A stretch of 64,000 bases of DNA from the NCBI RefSeq assembly GCF_018881715.1, contig NZ_JACVPW010000002.1, forward strand, positions 62,001 through 126,000. The letters run 5' to 3'. Below the pieces are notes generated by a model. It did not search any database. It worked only from the letters and a program-made list of their open reading frames with translations, and had not been told where the DNA came from. A program made the position numbers and the translations under genes. The stretch comes from Polynucleobacter parvulilacunae. Its GTDB lineage: Bacteria; Pseudomonadota; Gammaproteobacteria; Burkholderiales; Burkholderiaceae. Shown piece by piece: positions 9,501-17,042 of this stretch (positions are counted from its first letter, which is position 1; each line of letters opens with the position of its first letter).

Positions 9501-10368
9501 CAGCCTGATGAATTTGCAGCCAATATTGACTGGTAGATATCAGACTCTTCCACTTACCAGCATTTTCAGGGTTGAGCGCTAGGGCTTTCTGATAGTAAGC
9601 GACAGCCTCTTCATAATTACCCTGCCTCATCCGAATGAGGCCCATGCCACCTAATGCCAAGTAATCCTTTGGGCGTGCTTTGAGGGTATCCATCAGCGGC
9701 GCTTCCGCCCCAACGATGTCACCCTTATCCAATAGATCTAGGCCAACTTGACGACGTCTGAGCAAAGGATCATTTGCAATACGTTTACGCTCTTCAAGCG
9801 CATCCTTTTCAAGAATCCAACGACCGGTAATTTCTTGATTATGGGGATCTAACTTTAGATACTGCTCATAAAGTGGAATCAGTTCGGGACCAAGCTCTTG
9901 GGCATTGAGCACTTCTCGCCATACTTGAAGCACTCGCTGTTTATCCACTTTGCGGACTTTATAAGTTCCAGCCAAATTCTGAATGGCAAGATCACGAGTC
10001 TCTCGCTTAGATCCCAATAAGACATCTAAAGCTAAGGTGTACTGCAAGTTTTTTGGGTCGGATTTAACCAAGCCCTCTAACCCCGAACGTGCCTCATTCC
10101 AGCCGCCCGGCAAGCTAGCAATAATCTTGTAATAACCAACCGCCAAATCACCTGCAGGCGGCCCATTGGGGAACTTCTCTTTTAGAAAGGCATTTGCTTC
10201 AGCTGGCTTGCCACTTTTTTGCAGAATAGTAGCCTGAGTTAGCGTCCTTCTAGCCTCTGCAGTCTCTTGCCTACTGAGGGTTGCTTCAGAAGCGTAGGCA
10301 AGCTCCACCATCTCAACTGAAGAGAGCAACGCAAGACCTAAGCAGAGATGAAGGGCTTTTATTTTCAA
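6589..10368 (-). CDS. bcsC: Cellulose export outer-membrane protein BcsC (TPR + beta-barrel)
   Basis: 1259 residues, close to E. coli BcsC (about 1150). It has a signal peptide (about 1-27), a long series of TPR repeats (roughly residues 30-840, several with the W/L-G-Y-A-P pattern) that would form the periplasmic scaffold, and a C-terminal domain (about 870-1259) resembling the BcsC outer-membrane barrel. It ends 'QPVIPTSRF', comparable with the Q-P-L-I-P-Y terminus of E. coli BcsC and with the aromatic last residue typical of barrel proteins. It provides the outer-membrane exit channel for cellulose. The only plausible start is a TTG at 10368 without a clear Shine-Dalgarno, 17 bases after the bcsA stop, so translation probably depends on coupling to bcsA. 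In other bacteria bcsB and usually bcsZ lie between bcsA and bcsC; here nothing does. Confidence 0.93.
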   Translation of the reverse strand: MKIKALHLCLGLALLSSVEMVELAYASEATLSRQETAEARRTLTQATILQKSGKPAEANAFLKEKFPNGPPAGDLAVGYYKIIASLPGGWNEARSGLEGLVKSDPKNLQYTLALDVLLGSKRETRDLAIQNLAGTYKVRKVDKQRVLQVWREVLNAQELGPELIPLYEQYLKLDPHNQEITGRWILEKDALEERKRIANDPLLRRRQVGLDLLDKGDIVGAEAPLMDTLKARPKDYLALGGMGLIRMRQGNYEEAVAYYQKALALNPENAGKWKSLISTSQYWLQIHQAEDARDKKNYPLAIEKIRAAINMEPQGAEAIAVLGTIEAERGNSKEAEKQFREALNIESDNGIALRGLVQLLINSGRRDEALALINAQAPANSAAGKGYDYLRVKILSSQADDLVGKGQAEAAIPYVLSALKLEPLNPWLRFQLAGIYEGLGSVDKGLAVMKEGLRLSPNDPEMVNANVLFLLSADKTEDALSLMRSALAKPSSDATSLRLTYANVLNRLQRDDELSPVLQQLSKSQLSPSDKLKFTQIRLDFDIRQALKVGDTQKAIMLLQQAIALDRDEIWLRLDLARLYAKLHRPKEGIAIFDAFLKTHPNSVEGLYAYALYLSGLEQNQPALKVLEKIPAAERTPKIIRFQRGVWVDLQLTQVNRLNAQGDKPKAIAQLSALEIDVSNDPDLSSLVALMWGKIGKVEQANALFQKIEQSTPNLSVEWHLRYANYLLNNDQPEAFQREMALVSEQKLSPGQKQDYADLQEAAELRAIGQFIRDGDIQVAKQKLQPLISVTPNNYKMMYLDSQIQRREGYLDKAIDIEQRALVQSPVPLSSYHSLSTLKPVASSSGVSVFQIEQPILEPSAVPSGSAYQYKQMADMIDMRTNWIDSAVDYLSLNGTPGQSYYRATEIPLEWRMPLRSDERVTFRADQVNINAGTIDAGNAYQVSTFGTMATVCGGGTGSGKCPTGYSNQSASGTALNIGYEKQNFKADIGTTPLGFLTQNWIGGIKQKLDAGPVGISLELARRPMTSTLLSYAGTRDPVTGSVWGGMVATGGTVGLSLDQGGTLGGWTYYRARSLTGTNVQSNSDNQFMAGLNWRIINETDRQLSSGLTGMLWGFKRNAGEFTYGQGGYYSPQSYRSVTLPLNYSQRFARFSYVIGGSVSTNWSRTDAAPYFPTNAQYQADSNNATYTASSGPGSAYSALAAWEYQVTPSVFIGNRLKLERSPYYAPNSFVFYVRIALDGTAPNPVPLQTQPVIPTSRF

Positions 10369-10385
10369 ATGAATTATTTACTTAT

Positions 10386-13121
10386 TTACTTGCTTAGAGA
10401 CTTATTAGATGAGGCAAGGTTCTTGCGCTCATCCTTTAGCTCGCCTGTGAAAAAGAGATAAGCCAGAATGCGTCTTAAATTCTGAATCGCTAAAGAAAAT
10501 ACCATCTTCGATCCTTGACCATAAACGAAGCTCACGATCCTGAAGAAATTGCTGTTATCCACAATAAATTCAGCGCCCAAAATGACTTTGTCACCCTCTT
10601 TAATAACGCGGCGAATTATGCAATCTATACGTTGCTGTGCCTTTAATACGCCGGGTACAGAAACCTCGATTAATTCGTTATCGTTAATTAAGAACGGTAA
10701 ATTAACTTTGATACCGATGCCGGTAAGGGAGATATCAAAGACCCATCCTTCTAGCGTGGCATCCAACTTAGGAAAATATACTGTCATCTTTTCCCCGGCC
10801 TGTAAGCGAGGAAAGGTTCTTGCCTGCTCATGATCGACCAAGCCAATGGTATAGACAACGAATAAATAAAATAGGTAAATAATCCAATTCGTTAAGCCAG
10901 TGATTGCGTAAAACCAAACATAGGGGTTAAACAGCATCACAATAAATGTGCCGATACTCTTTGAGATGTAAGCAAAATATCCAGCAGAGTTCTCGCGAAC
11001 GGCACGAAGACCCAACTTCGTTAACAAATACAACTGAAGTTTTGAATGCTTGAGTTCCGCACTGGCATCCCAAATGCACTGCCAACGACCACTATCCCCA
11101 TAAACGAAGGCAATAGCCTCAGGACTGCCAATTCGCTCTGCGACAAACTGTGTGCCGCAAAAATAATGATTAGCCTCTTTTTGCATACGAACTACTTTTG
11201 CTCTAAATGTATAGTTATTCCCATAACTATCATTCACAGCCAATTCAATGGATTCGCCAACTTTTAGGTCCGTATTCAATGGAAGAACAAACCCAATGCC
11301 ACTCACCGAAACATCCTCTAAATTTGCCTCGATAACAGGCAAACCATTGCCACGATTAACTGTGACCGTTCCGCCACCACCAATTCGGTAATAGGCTCTG
11401 ACTTGACGCTTTTCCCAAAATGCGCCCAGAGACATTAAGCCCAGCCAAATATTGATACAACACCATATTGCAGTAATGACGATGTTGTCATGCCAAATCG
11501 GCTCGTAATGCCAGCGAAGGGCCGCAATAAAAATAGAAACAGCATTGATGGTAACTAGGATAAATAACGGGAAAGCGTCCCAGCTCAGCTGCTCTTTTTC
11601 TAAAGTAAGGCCTTTTGGCGTTACCAGAAACTTTTGCTTCCAGGGATTTAAGAGGACCGGCATGAGTTCTCGAATCATCCTGAAACCTTTTACAGTTTCA
11701 TAAATTTCCGAGAAGAAGAGTTGACGTGAACCAGCAAAGAAGTATGAGATGACTACCAAAATACTCAACGCATAAGGAACCGTGAAATCTACCATCTCAT
11801 GCCAATTGGCCGAATAAACATTAAGACCCAAAATCAAGAAGGCTGATGGCGCCAAGAAAAAGATGTAGCGTGCAAATCCAAAAAGCCAAGAGTATGACGA
11901 AGAAAAATAAGCCAAACGTTGCGGTAGGCTGAGTCCACGCATAAACAAGGGGTTGTAATGCATCAAGATCTGGAGCATCCCCTTAGCCCAGCGTGAATGC
12001 TGGGTGAGATAGTCAGACGGAGTCTCCGGGGAAAGACCGCAGACCATGGGCTTATTAATATAGCTACTGTTATAGCCATGCGCATGGAGAATAAGTGAAG
12101 TCTCACAATCTTCCGTAATCGTCTTAATAGCAATACCACCTACTTCCATCAGGTACTGACGGCGCAACACTGCCGCAGAGCCACAGAAAAAAGTCGAATT
12201 CCAAAAATTCATAGCCGGCTGAATCTTGCGATAAAACATCTCGCTCTCATCCGGGCGATTAGAAATACCAGTAATCACGTTATTGACTGGAGTTTCATTA
12301 ATGAAGAAATGCGGGGTTTGCACCAAGAACATTTTGGGATCGCTTAAAAACTGCCCTACTGTATTGTGCAAAATATCTTTTGTCGGTATTTGATCGCAAT
12401 CCAAAATTAAAATGAGATCGCCATTGCTATGCTGTAAAGCGTGATTGATATTTCCTGCTTTAGCCTTTTGATTAGTATCCCGCGTGATGTAATGCACGCT
12501 GAGCTCTTTAGCAAGCCTTCTTAAGCTGTAATGGCGCCTCCATGCCTGATGACCCGTCTCCTTACTCCGACGCTTGGCATGAGTCCCGCCGTCATCCAGA
12601 ATATAAATATTGAGCTTTTCTTTGGGGTATTGAATCTGAGTTGCTGCCGTCACCGTCATACGAACGATAGCTTCAGACTCATCATAAGTAGGAATAAAGA
12701 TATCCACTGATGGATAAGAAGACTCATCCTCAGATAAGGGAATAATTTCACTAGACATTGGCGAGAAGTTCACAAACATGTCTAGCAGGAATAAGGTGAA
12801 TCCATATAGCTCCGCCAGGAACAACAGAGCGGTGCCGATAAAATCAAAGAAACCGGTATACGTTAAGGTGTCGTAGATCCGCCAGGCGATATATCGACAG
12901 CTAACGAATAGCGCCAGAACAATAAATAAAGAACGCCAAGGTTGATTGCGGAAATACTTTACCTTCGACATGAGGAAAATAATAAAGAAGCTACCCCACC
13001 CTAGATATAGCTGTCCTCCAAGATTGAGCAATTCCTCGGCGAAGTAAATCATGACGCCAATGCCGAATGCAAACATGAACAAGCTTGCGGTAATTCTGAA
13101 ATGACGATCGCGCATAAACAT
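10386..13121 (-). CDS. bcsA: Cellulose synthase catalytic subunit BcsA with two PilZ domains
   Basis: 911 residues from the ATG at 13121, chosen because it overlaps the upstream stop as TAATG (the frame is open to 13166). GT2 catalytic motifs are complete: DDG (176-178), DCD (241-243), FFCGS (311-315), TED (336-338), QxxRW (374-378), and the gating loop FLVTPK (498-503). Transmembrane helices flank the catalytic core. A first PilZ domain follows with RxxxR (575-579) and DxSxxG (603-608). Then come two more membrane segments (about 720-760) and a second PilZ domain with RxxxR (768-772) and DxSxxG (796-801). Both PilZ motifs match the c-di-GMP-binding consensus. BcsA polymerises UDP-glucose into beta-1,4-glucan and extrudes it. 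It is longer than the usual 750-870 residues because of the second PilZ unit. Confidence 0.95.
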   Translation of the reverse strand: MFMRDRHFRITASLFMFAFGIGVMIYFAEELLNLGGQLYLGWGSFFIIFLMSKVKYFRNQPWRSLFIVLALFVSCRYIAWRIYDTLTYTGFFDFIGTALLFLAELYGFTLFLLDMFVNFSPMSSEIIPLSEDESSYPSVDIFIPTYDESEAIVRMTVTAATQIQYPKEKLNIYILDDGGTHAKRRSKETGHQAWRRHYSLRRLAKELSVHYITRDTNQKAKAGNINHALQHSNGDLILILDCDQIPTKDILHNTVGQFLSDPKMFLVQTPHFFINETPVNNVITGISNRPDESEMFYRKIQPAMNFWNSTFFCGSAAVLRRQYLMEVGGIAIKTITEDCETSLILHAHGYNSSYINKPMVCGLSPETPSDYLTQHSRWAKGMLQILMHYNPLFMRGLSLPQRLAYFSSSYSWLFGFARYIFFLAPSAFLILGLNVYSANWHEMVDFTVPYALSILVVISYFFAGSRQLFFSEIYETVKGFRMIRELMPVLLNPWKQKFLVTPKGLTLEKEQLSWDAFPLFILVTINAVSIFIAALRWHYEPIWHDNIVITAIWCCINIWLGLMSLGAFWEKRQVRAYYRIGGGGTVTVNRGNGLPVIEANLEDVSVSGIGFVLPLNTDLKVGESIELAVNDSYGNNYTFRAKVVRMQKEANHYFCGTQFVAERIGSPEAIAFVYGDSGRWQCIWDASAELKHSKLQLYLLTKLGLRAVRENSAGYFAYISKSIGTFIVMLFNPYVWFYAITGLTNWIIYLFYLFVVYTIGLVDHEQARTFPRLQAGEKMTVYFPKLDATLEGWVFDISLTGIGIKVNLPFLINDNELIEVSVPGVLKAQQRIDCIIRRVIKEGDKVILGAEFIVDNSNFFRIVSFVYGQGSKMVFSLAIQNLRRILAYLFFTGELKDERKNLASSNKSLSK

Positions 13122-13813
13122 TAGCGATTTACCAATGCAATAAACCAGACCCACAGTGCTTCCCAACCTACAGTAAGTAGAAGCACACCAAAGAACAGCA
13201 GAAAAATTCCTGCAGCCAACTTCAAGCCAAAGGAGCGTATCGGCTGAAGCTCCAAATCAATGGCATTGGGATCTTTATGGAGCCTTCCCGGATCAACCTC
13301 TGTTGGGCTCCAAAAGACTTCATAGGCATTGAGGGCTCTATCCTCACCCGTTCTCAGTAACTGCCTTGTAAAACGACACAAAAGTGAGTCTGGGTTCTTT
13401 AAGGAATCGTGCGCGCCCTCAGATAGATAAAGCTCTCCAGGGCCAGCAGCCTCAGCCATGAACGATGCCAACTGGATCGAGCGCTCTTCTTCCTTGAGCC
13501 CAGTAAATGGATTAATCAGAGAAACAATCCCAATCGATGCCAAGCCTATGGGCGCTAAATGATTTTTTGCATTTAAGGCGTCCGCCTCTATTTGAATGGC
13601 CATTGCCGCCTGGACCGCAAAACTGACTTGCTCAAATCCATAAATCAAAGTGCCCTGGAATTCTTCAGAAGCAGTGCCACGAAAATCTTTGCAAATTTTT
13701 GCAATCAGAAGTATCAGCTTCTCACGTTCAGCGTGATTAGATGTTTCATCCGATGACTCCACATCCATTCTAGGAATGATGTGTATGTGAAAGGCGCTTA
13801 AAAAGTTACTCAT
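13121..13813 (-). CDS. Degenerate nucleotidyl-cyclase-fold membrane protein
   Basis: 230 residues. Residues about 30-165 follow the class III cyclase homology domain pattern: a 'GTLIYGFEQVSFAVQAAMA' segment in place of G-D-g-hhahF, then a glycine-containing strand, then 'IQLASFMAEAAGPGELYLS', matching the family's VN-xAaR-i-x-x-A-x-PGqilvS segment. The two metal-binding aspartates and the substrate-binding lysine/aspartate positions are not visible, so it is probably a non-catalytic, ligand- or protein-binding version. One C-terminal transmembrane helix (about 205-227) anchors it. Its start overlaps the dgkA stop by one base (TGATG) and its stop overlaps the bcsA start (TAATG), so it is tightly coupled to bcsA. 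Role in cellulose control is inference. Confidence 0.8.
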   Translation of the reverse strand: MSNFLSAFHIHIIPRMDVESSDETSNHAEREKLILLIAKICKDFRGTASEEFQGTLIYGFEQVSFAVQAAMAIQIEADALNAKNHLAPIGLASIGIVSLINPFTGLKEEERSIQLASFMAEAAGPGELYLSEGAHDSLKNPDSLLCRFTRQLLRTGEDRALNAYEVFWSPTEVDPGRLHKDPNAIDLELQPIRSFGLKLAAGIFLLFFGVLLLTVGWEALWVWFIALVNR

Positions 13814-14157
13814 CAGAAGAATGGTGATAAGTACCTAATGAAGATGAGAACAATTGCCAATACAATAATCATTACTGCTGCCGCACCTAAATCCTTGATC
13901 TTCTTGATTTCAGGATGCTCTTCTAAGGTAATCAGATCACAAGTCTTCTCAATCGCAGTATTCAATGCCTCAATTGCCAATAAGACTAGAGATAAAACTG
14001 CAATCAAGACAGTGTAGACATTCGGGCGATAGCAAAAAAACCCAATAGCAATCAAGACCAGAAATAACTCTCTGCGAGCTGCCTTTTGCTTAATGAGCTC
14101 CTTAACGCCATCAAGGGCATTAATGGTTGCATGAATGATGTTTCGCTTTTTTTGCAT
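13813..14157 (-). CDS. dgkA: Diacylglycerol kinase, prokaryotic DgkA type
   Basis: 114 residues from the ATG at 14157, chosen because DgkA proteins begin near the 'HATINALDGVKELI' amphipathic helix; the frame stays open to 14256 inside the upstream gene. Three transmembrane helices are visible, and the family signature 'IEALNTAIEKTCDLI' contains the conserved catalytic Glu. The enzyme phosphorylates diacylglycerol to phosphatidic acid in the inner membrane. It lies in the bcs operon between a GGDEF gene and the cyclase-like gene. As BcsG would release diacylglycerol each time it transfers phosphoethanolamine, DgkA here probably recycles that by-product; similar pairing is known for lipid A phosphoethanolamine transferases. 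Confidence 0.92.
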   Translation of the reverse strand: MQKKRNIIHATINALDGVKELIKQKAARRELFLVLIAIGFFCYRPNVYTVLIAVLSLVLLAIEALNTAIEKTCDLITLEEHPEIKKIKDLGAAAVMIIVLAIVLIFIRYLSPFF

Positions 14158-14197
14158 TAATGTATATTTTTTGAATATTCTTGATTTTATTGGTTTA

Positions 14198-15028
14198 TTA
14201 AGCCCAAAGCTCTGTTCGGTTTCTGCCATTTGACTTGGCCTGATACATGGCCTCATCCGCTTTAGCGTAAAACGCTCTCAAAACAATATCTGCCTTAGTC
14301 TCACCATGGCTTTGGGGGCTATAGCACGCGACTCCAATGCTAATAGTGATAAATACCTCTTTGCCATCTACTACGGCGCAAGGCAAAGAAGTTACCTTCT
14401 TGCGCAGGCGTTCAGCCACCTCACGCGCCAGGTCAATGGAGTTCCCAGGCAAAATGACAAAAAACTCTTCTCCACCAACCCTGCCAAAGATATCAATCAC
14501 CCTCAATTCTTCTTGGCAATGCTTTACCAGGTTTACTAGAACAACATCCCCAAGTGGATGCCCATATTGATCATTAATTTTTTTAAAGAAATCAATATCT
14601 AGCATCAGAAATGCTACAGGCTCTTGACTGCGTAGCGATCTTTCGATTTCTAATTCTGCCCTAGCAAAGGTTTCAGAGCGGCTCAACGCCTGGGTTAAAG
14701 AATCTGTTTTTGAGCTGCGGTCCAAAATAAAATTCTTGATTTCCAATTCAGTGATAATTTTTTTGAGCTGTACTACACCAAAAAACATTAGCAGCGAAAT
14801 AGATAGAGCCAGGAAAGCATCAAATAGGTTGTAATGTCCGCTTGTATAGAAAAGCAGTATCGGAGCCACTCTTCTGCCGATCATCAATCCAAAGCTAAGC
14901 GCTAATAGACCGCTAGCCAGGCGATACTGTTTGGATCGAAAAAATAAGTTGAGAGCGTATGCGGTAACACCTACCTGCGCCACCACCGCCATCACATAAA
15001 AGCTGATTGAAAAAAACTTAGCTCCCAT
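14198..15028 (-). CDS. Membrane diguanylate cyclase (GGDEF) of the bcs operon
   Basis: 276 residues: three hydrophobic segments in the first 90 residues, a short linker helix, then a GGDEF domain. The active-site motif is GGEEF (185-189), a functional variant, preceded five residues earlier by an RxxD inhibitory site (RVID, 176-179); 'LDIDFFKKIND' supplies metal ligands. It should make c-di-GMP. It starts two bases after the stop of the HD-GYP gene and ends about 40 bases before dgkA, so HD-GYP, GGDEF, dgkA, cyclase-like, bcsA and bcsC read as one operon. Its most obvious client is the double PilZ domain of BcsA (inference). Confidence 0.93.
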   Translation of the reverse strand: MGAKFFSISFYVMAVVAQVGVTAYALNLFFRSKQYRLASGLLALSFGLMIGRRVAPILLFYTSGHYNLFDAFLALSISLLMFFGVVQLKKIITELEIKNFILDRSSKTDSLTQALSRSETFARAELEIERSLRSQEPVAFLMLDIDFFKKINDQYGHPLGDVVLVNLVKHCQEELRVIDIFGRVGGEEFFVILPGNSIDLAREVAERLRKKVTSLPCAVVDGKEVFITISIGVACYSPQSHGETKADIVLRAFYAKADEAMYQAKSNGRNRTELWA

Positions 15029-15030
15029 AC

Positions 15031-16260
15031 CTATTGTGTATCAATAATTTTTTGCAACTCATTTTCACCATTAAGGAGTTTAAAAGCAGCATCAACTACT
15101 TTTGTGTCTAACTTTGTGCCAGCCTCTATTCGAATTTCATCCAAAGCAGCAGCCAAACCTTTTGCTGGACGATAAGGTCTATGCGTTGCCATCGCTTCAA
15201 TGGTGTCAGCCACCGCCAACACCCTAGCCTCTTCGCAAATCTCATCCCCCTTTAACCCGTTCGGATAACCGCTGCCATCTAAGCGCTCGTGATGTTGATG
15301 CACCATCTCAGCAATCGGCCATGGGAAAGGAATATCTTTGAGAATTTGATAGCCAGCCTCGACGTGACCTTGGACCATTTGCATCTCGAGATCAGTTAAT
15401 CGCGATGGCTTTGTCAAAATTTCGGATGGCACTGCCATCTTGCCAATGTCGTGGACCATTGCAGCCATATAGATAGACTGAATACGCTCATTACTCCAAC
15501 CCAATTGGCGACCAATCGCCATCGAAATACTAGCCACCCTCTTTTGATGGCCGGCTGTATAAGGATCTCGCCACTCCATGGTCTTAGACATGGCCTCAAT
15601 GGTTGATCGCAAGGCTGTTGATAAGCGCTCTTGTGTTAATTCTTTTTCATGAATTTGATCGTCCAACTTATGCTGACGCTCAATAGATCGCAATCCAAAG
15701 CCAATTTCTTTTGCTAGACTCTCAAACAATTGCACCTCAGAAGCGCCAAACGTATTCGGGACTTTTGAATAGACCAGCAATACACCGAAAGGCATTCCAG
15801 AGATGCCATCTGGTATTGGGCAACCCACCGCAGAGCGAATACCAAACTCTCTGGCTCTTTCACGCCAAGCAATGAATCCAGAATCCATTTCACTATCTAC
15901 AACTACGCTTGTTTTATTGTTTCGAATACAGCTGCCTGCAGGACCGCGTCCAGTTTGTTCGGTTTCAGACCAACTCACTACAATATTTTTGATGTACCCC
16001 GCAGCTGCTCCAGCCGCACCTACCACTTTCACGGTTTTAAAAGCATCTTCCTCTGCCCTACCAACCCAAGCAAGAACGTATGGGCCCTGGGATGCAATTG
16101 CTTCACATACCTCTTGAATTAGTAGTTCAGTTGAATTAGCACGCGCCAATGCGGCAGCTGCTTCAGAGAGTGCGGATAAGGCCCATCCTCGCTTCTCCAA
16201 CTCTTCTTGAATAGCCTCTTGGGTAGTTGTTAATGGCACACCTAATGGCTTTGTTTTCAT
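15031..16260 (-). CDS. GAF-HD-GYP c-di-GMP phosphodiesterase
   Basis: 409 residues, soluble. A GAF-like sensor domain spans about 40-195, a short coiled linker about 196-222, and an HD-GYP domain about 225-400. Catalytic signatures are intact: 'DPYTAGHQKRV', HD at 270-271 in 'VHDIGK', and 'HHERLDGSGYPNG' at 323-335. It should hydrolyse c-di-GMP in response to a cytoplasmic signal bound by GAF. It is the first gene of the bcs minus-strand operon, so c-di-GMP breakdown and synthesis enzymes are made together with their target BcsA. Confidence 0.93.
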   Translation of the reverse strand: MKTKPLGVPLTTTQEAIQEELEKRGWALSALSEAAAALARANSTELLIQEVCEAIASQGPYVLAWVGRAEEDAFKTVKVVGAAGAAAGYIKNIVVSWSETEQTGRGPAGSCIRNNKTSVVVDSEMDSGFIAWRERAREFGIRSAVGCPIPDGISGMPFGVLLVYSKVPNTFGASEVQLFESLAKEIGFGLRSIERQHKLDDQIHEKELTQERLSTALRSTIEAMSKTMEWRDPYTAGHQKRVASISMAIGRQLGWSNERIQSIYMAAMVHDIGKMAVPSEILTKPSRLTDLEMQMVQGHVEAGYQILKDIPFPWPIAEMVHQHHERLDGSGYPNGLKGDEICEEARVLAVADTIEAMATHRPYRPAKGLAAALDEIRIEAGTKLDTKVVDAAFKLLNGENELQKIIDTQ

Positions 16261-16350
16261 ATCTTAATTATGGATCTAAAACCTATAAAAACCTTGCTAT
16301 TAATCATAAATAAGCGGACTATAAAAGTGAAATTTCATCATTAAGGATCC

Positions 16351-16842
16351 ATGAAAGACGATATTGAAAAGATTTATGCGAAGCTCGTTAGCCTTGGGAC
16401 AGAGGTCAGTAATTTACGTCAGGGCTACATTACGGTTAATGCCCGCTATGCGGAAGCCTTAGGCACCTTAAAAGACCTTACCTCAAGCGCATTGGAGGCA
16501 GCAAAAAGAGCTGCGATATCAGCTGAAAAGGCCTCTCTCTCAGCCAAGAATTGCGCCACTGCAGCCAAGTTAGCGGCATCTGAGGCAATAGTGGATGCAG
16601 CCGAAGCTGCTGCTGATGCTGCTGCCGCCTCTGCTGAGGCTGCCATTGAGGCAGCTGCCGCTGCCTCTGCAGCAGCAGCTGCCGCCGCAGCCGCAGTCGC
16701 TCATCAGGCTGAAGAGTCATCTATCTTGGCTTCTGCCGAAGCAGCCGAGGCGACTAAACGAGCCGCGATAGCAGCCGCTGAAGCCGTGAAGATGTCCAAT
16801 CTTGCTGCTGAGTCCGCAAGATCAGCTCGCAATAAGAAATAA
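16351..16842 (+). CDS. Alanine-rich helical protein of unknown function
   Basis: 163 residues, about 37% alanine, with no recognised family. The first 45 residues are ordinary and resemble a coiled-coil head ('IEKIYAKLVSLGTEVSNLRQGY'-type heptads). The rest is one long alanine-rich helix with regularly spaced Glu, Lys and Ser, including an almost pure poly-Ala core at about residues 95-115. No signal peptide or membrane segment is evident. The local base composition is more GC-rich than its neighbours because of GCN codons. It is monocistronic and ends at a strong hairpin terminator. It could be a structural filament or a histone-H1-like protein, but lysine is too scarce to claim the latter. 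The ATG at 16351 follows an AAGGA Shine-Dalgarno. Confidence 0.7.
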   Translation: MKDDIEKIYAKLVSLGTEVSNLRQGYITVNARYAEALGTLKDLTSSALEAAKRAAISAEKASLSAKNCATAAKLAASEAIVDAAEAAADAAAASAEAAIEAAAAASAAAAAAAAAVAHQAEESSILASAEAAEATKRAAIAAAEAVKMSNLAAESARSARNKK

Positions 16843-16855
16843 ACGATCATTACCA

Positions 16856-16892
16856 AAAATCAAAAAGCCCCAATTTAGGGGCTTTTTGATTT
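16856..16892. terminator. Bidirectional intrinsic terminator
   Basis: A near-perfect inverted repeat (arms AAAATCAAAAAGCCCC and GGGGCTTTTTGATTT, loop AATTTA) carries a T-run on either strand. It can end the alanine-rich gene on the plus strand and the tRNA-His transcript on the minus strand. Confidence 0.9.
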
Positions 16893-16899
16893 AATACTG

Positions 16900-16976
16900 T
16901 GGGGCGAACGACGGGGCTCGAACCCGCGACAACCAGAATCACAATCTGGGACTCTACCAACTGAGCTACGTCCGCC
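16900..16976 (-). tRNA. tRNA-His (anticodon GTG)
   Basis: A 77-nucleotide cloverleaf on the minus strand. The anticodon stem CCAGA/TCTGG encloses the loop TTGTGAT, giving anticodon GTG. The extra 5' G(-1) typical of tRNA-His is encoded and pairs with C73. The acceptor stem GCGGACG/CGTTCGC pairs with one wobble, the T-arm has GTTCGA, and the 3' CCA is encoded. It lies between dusA and the terminator. Confidence 0.96.
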
Positions 16977-17042
16977 ACTGAAGACCTAGATTATAGCTTT
17001 TTGCTCAAAAACCTGTCAAAAACAGCCCTTCAATGCCTGTTT

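Noticed and set aside
16446..16720. Two minus-strand open frames inside the alanine-rich gene
   Set aside because: Both are repeats of the GCN/GCT pattern read on the other strand; the plus-strand gene has the terminator and start signal.
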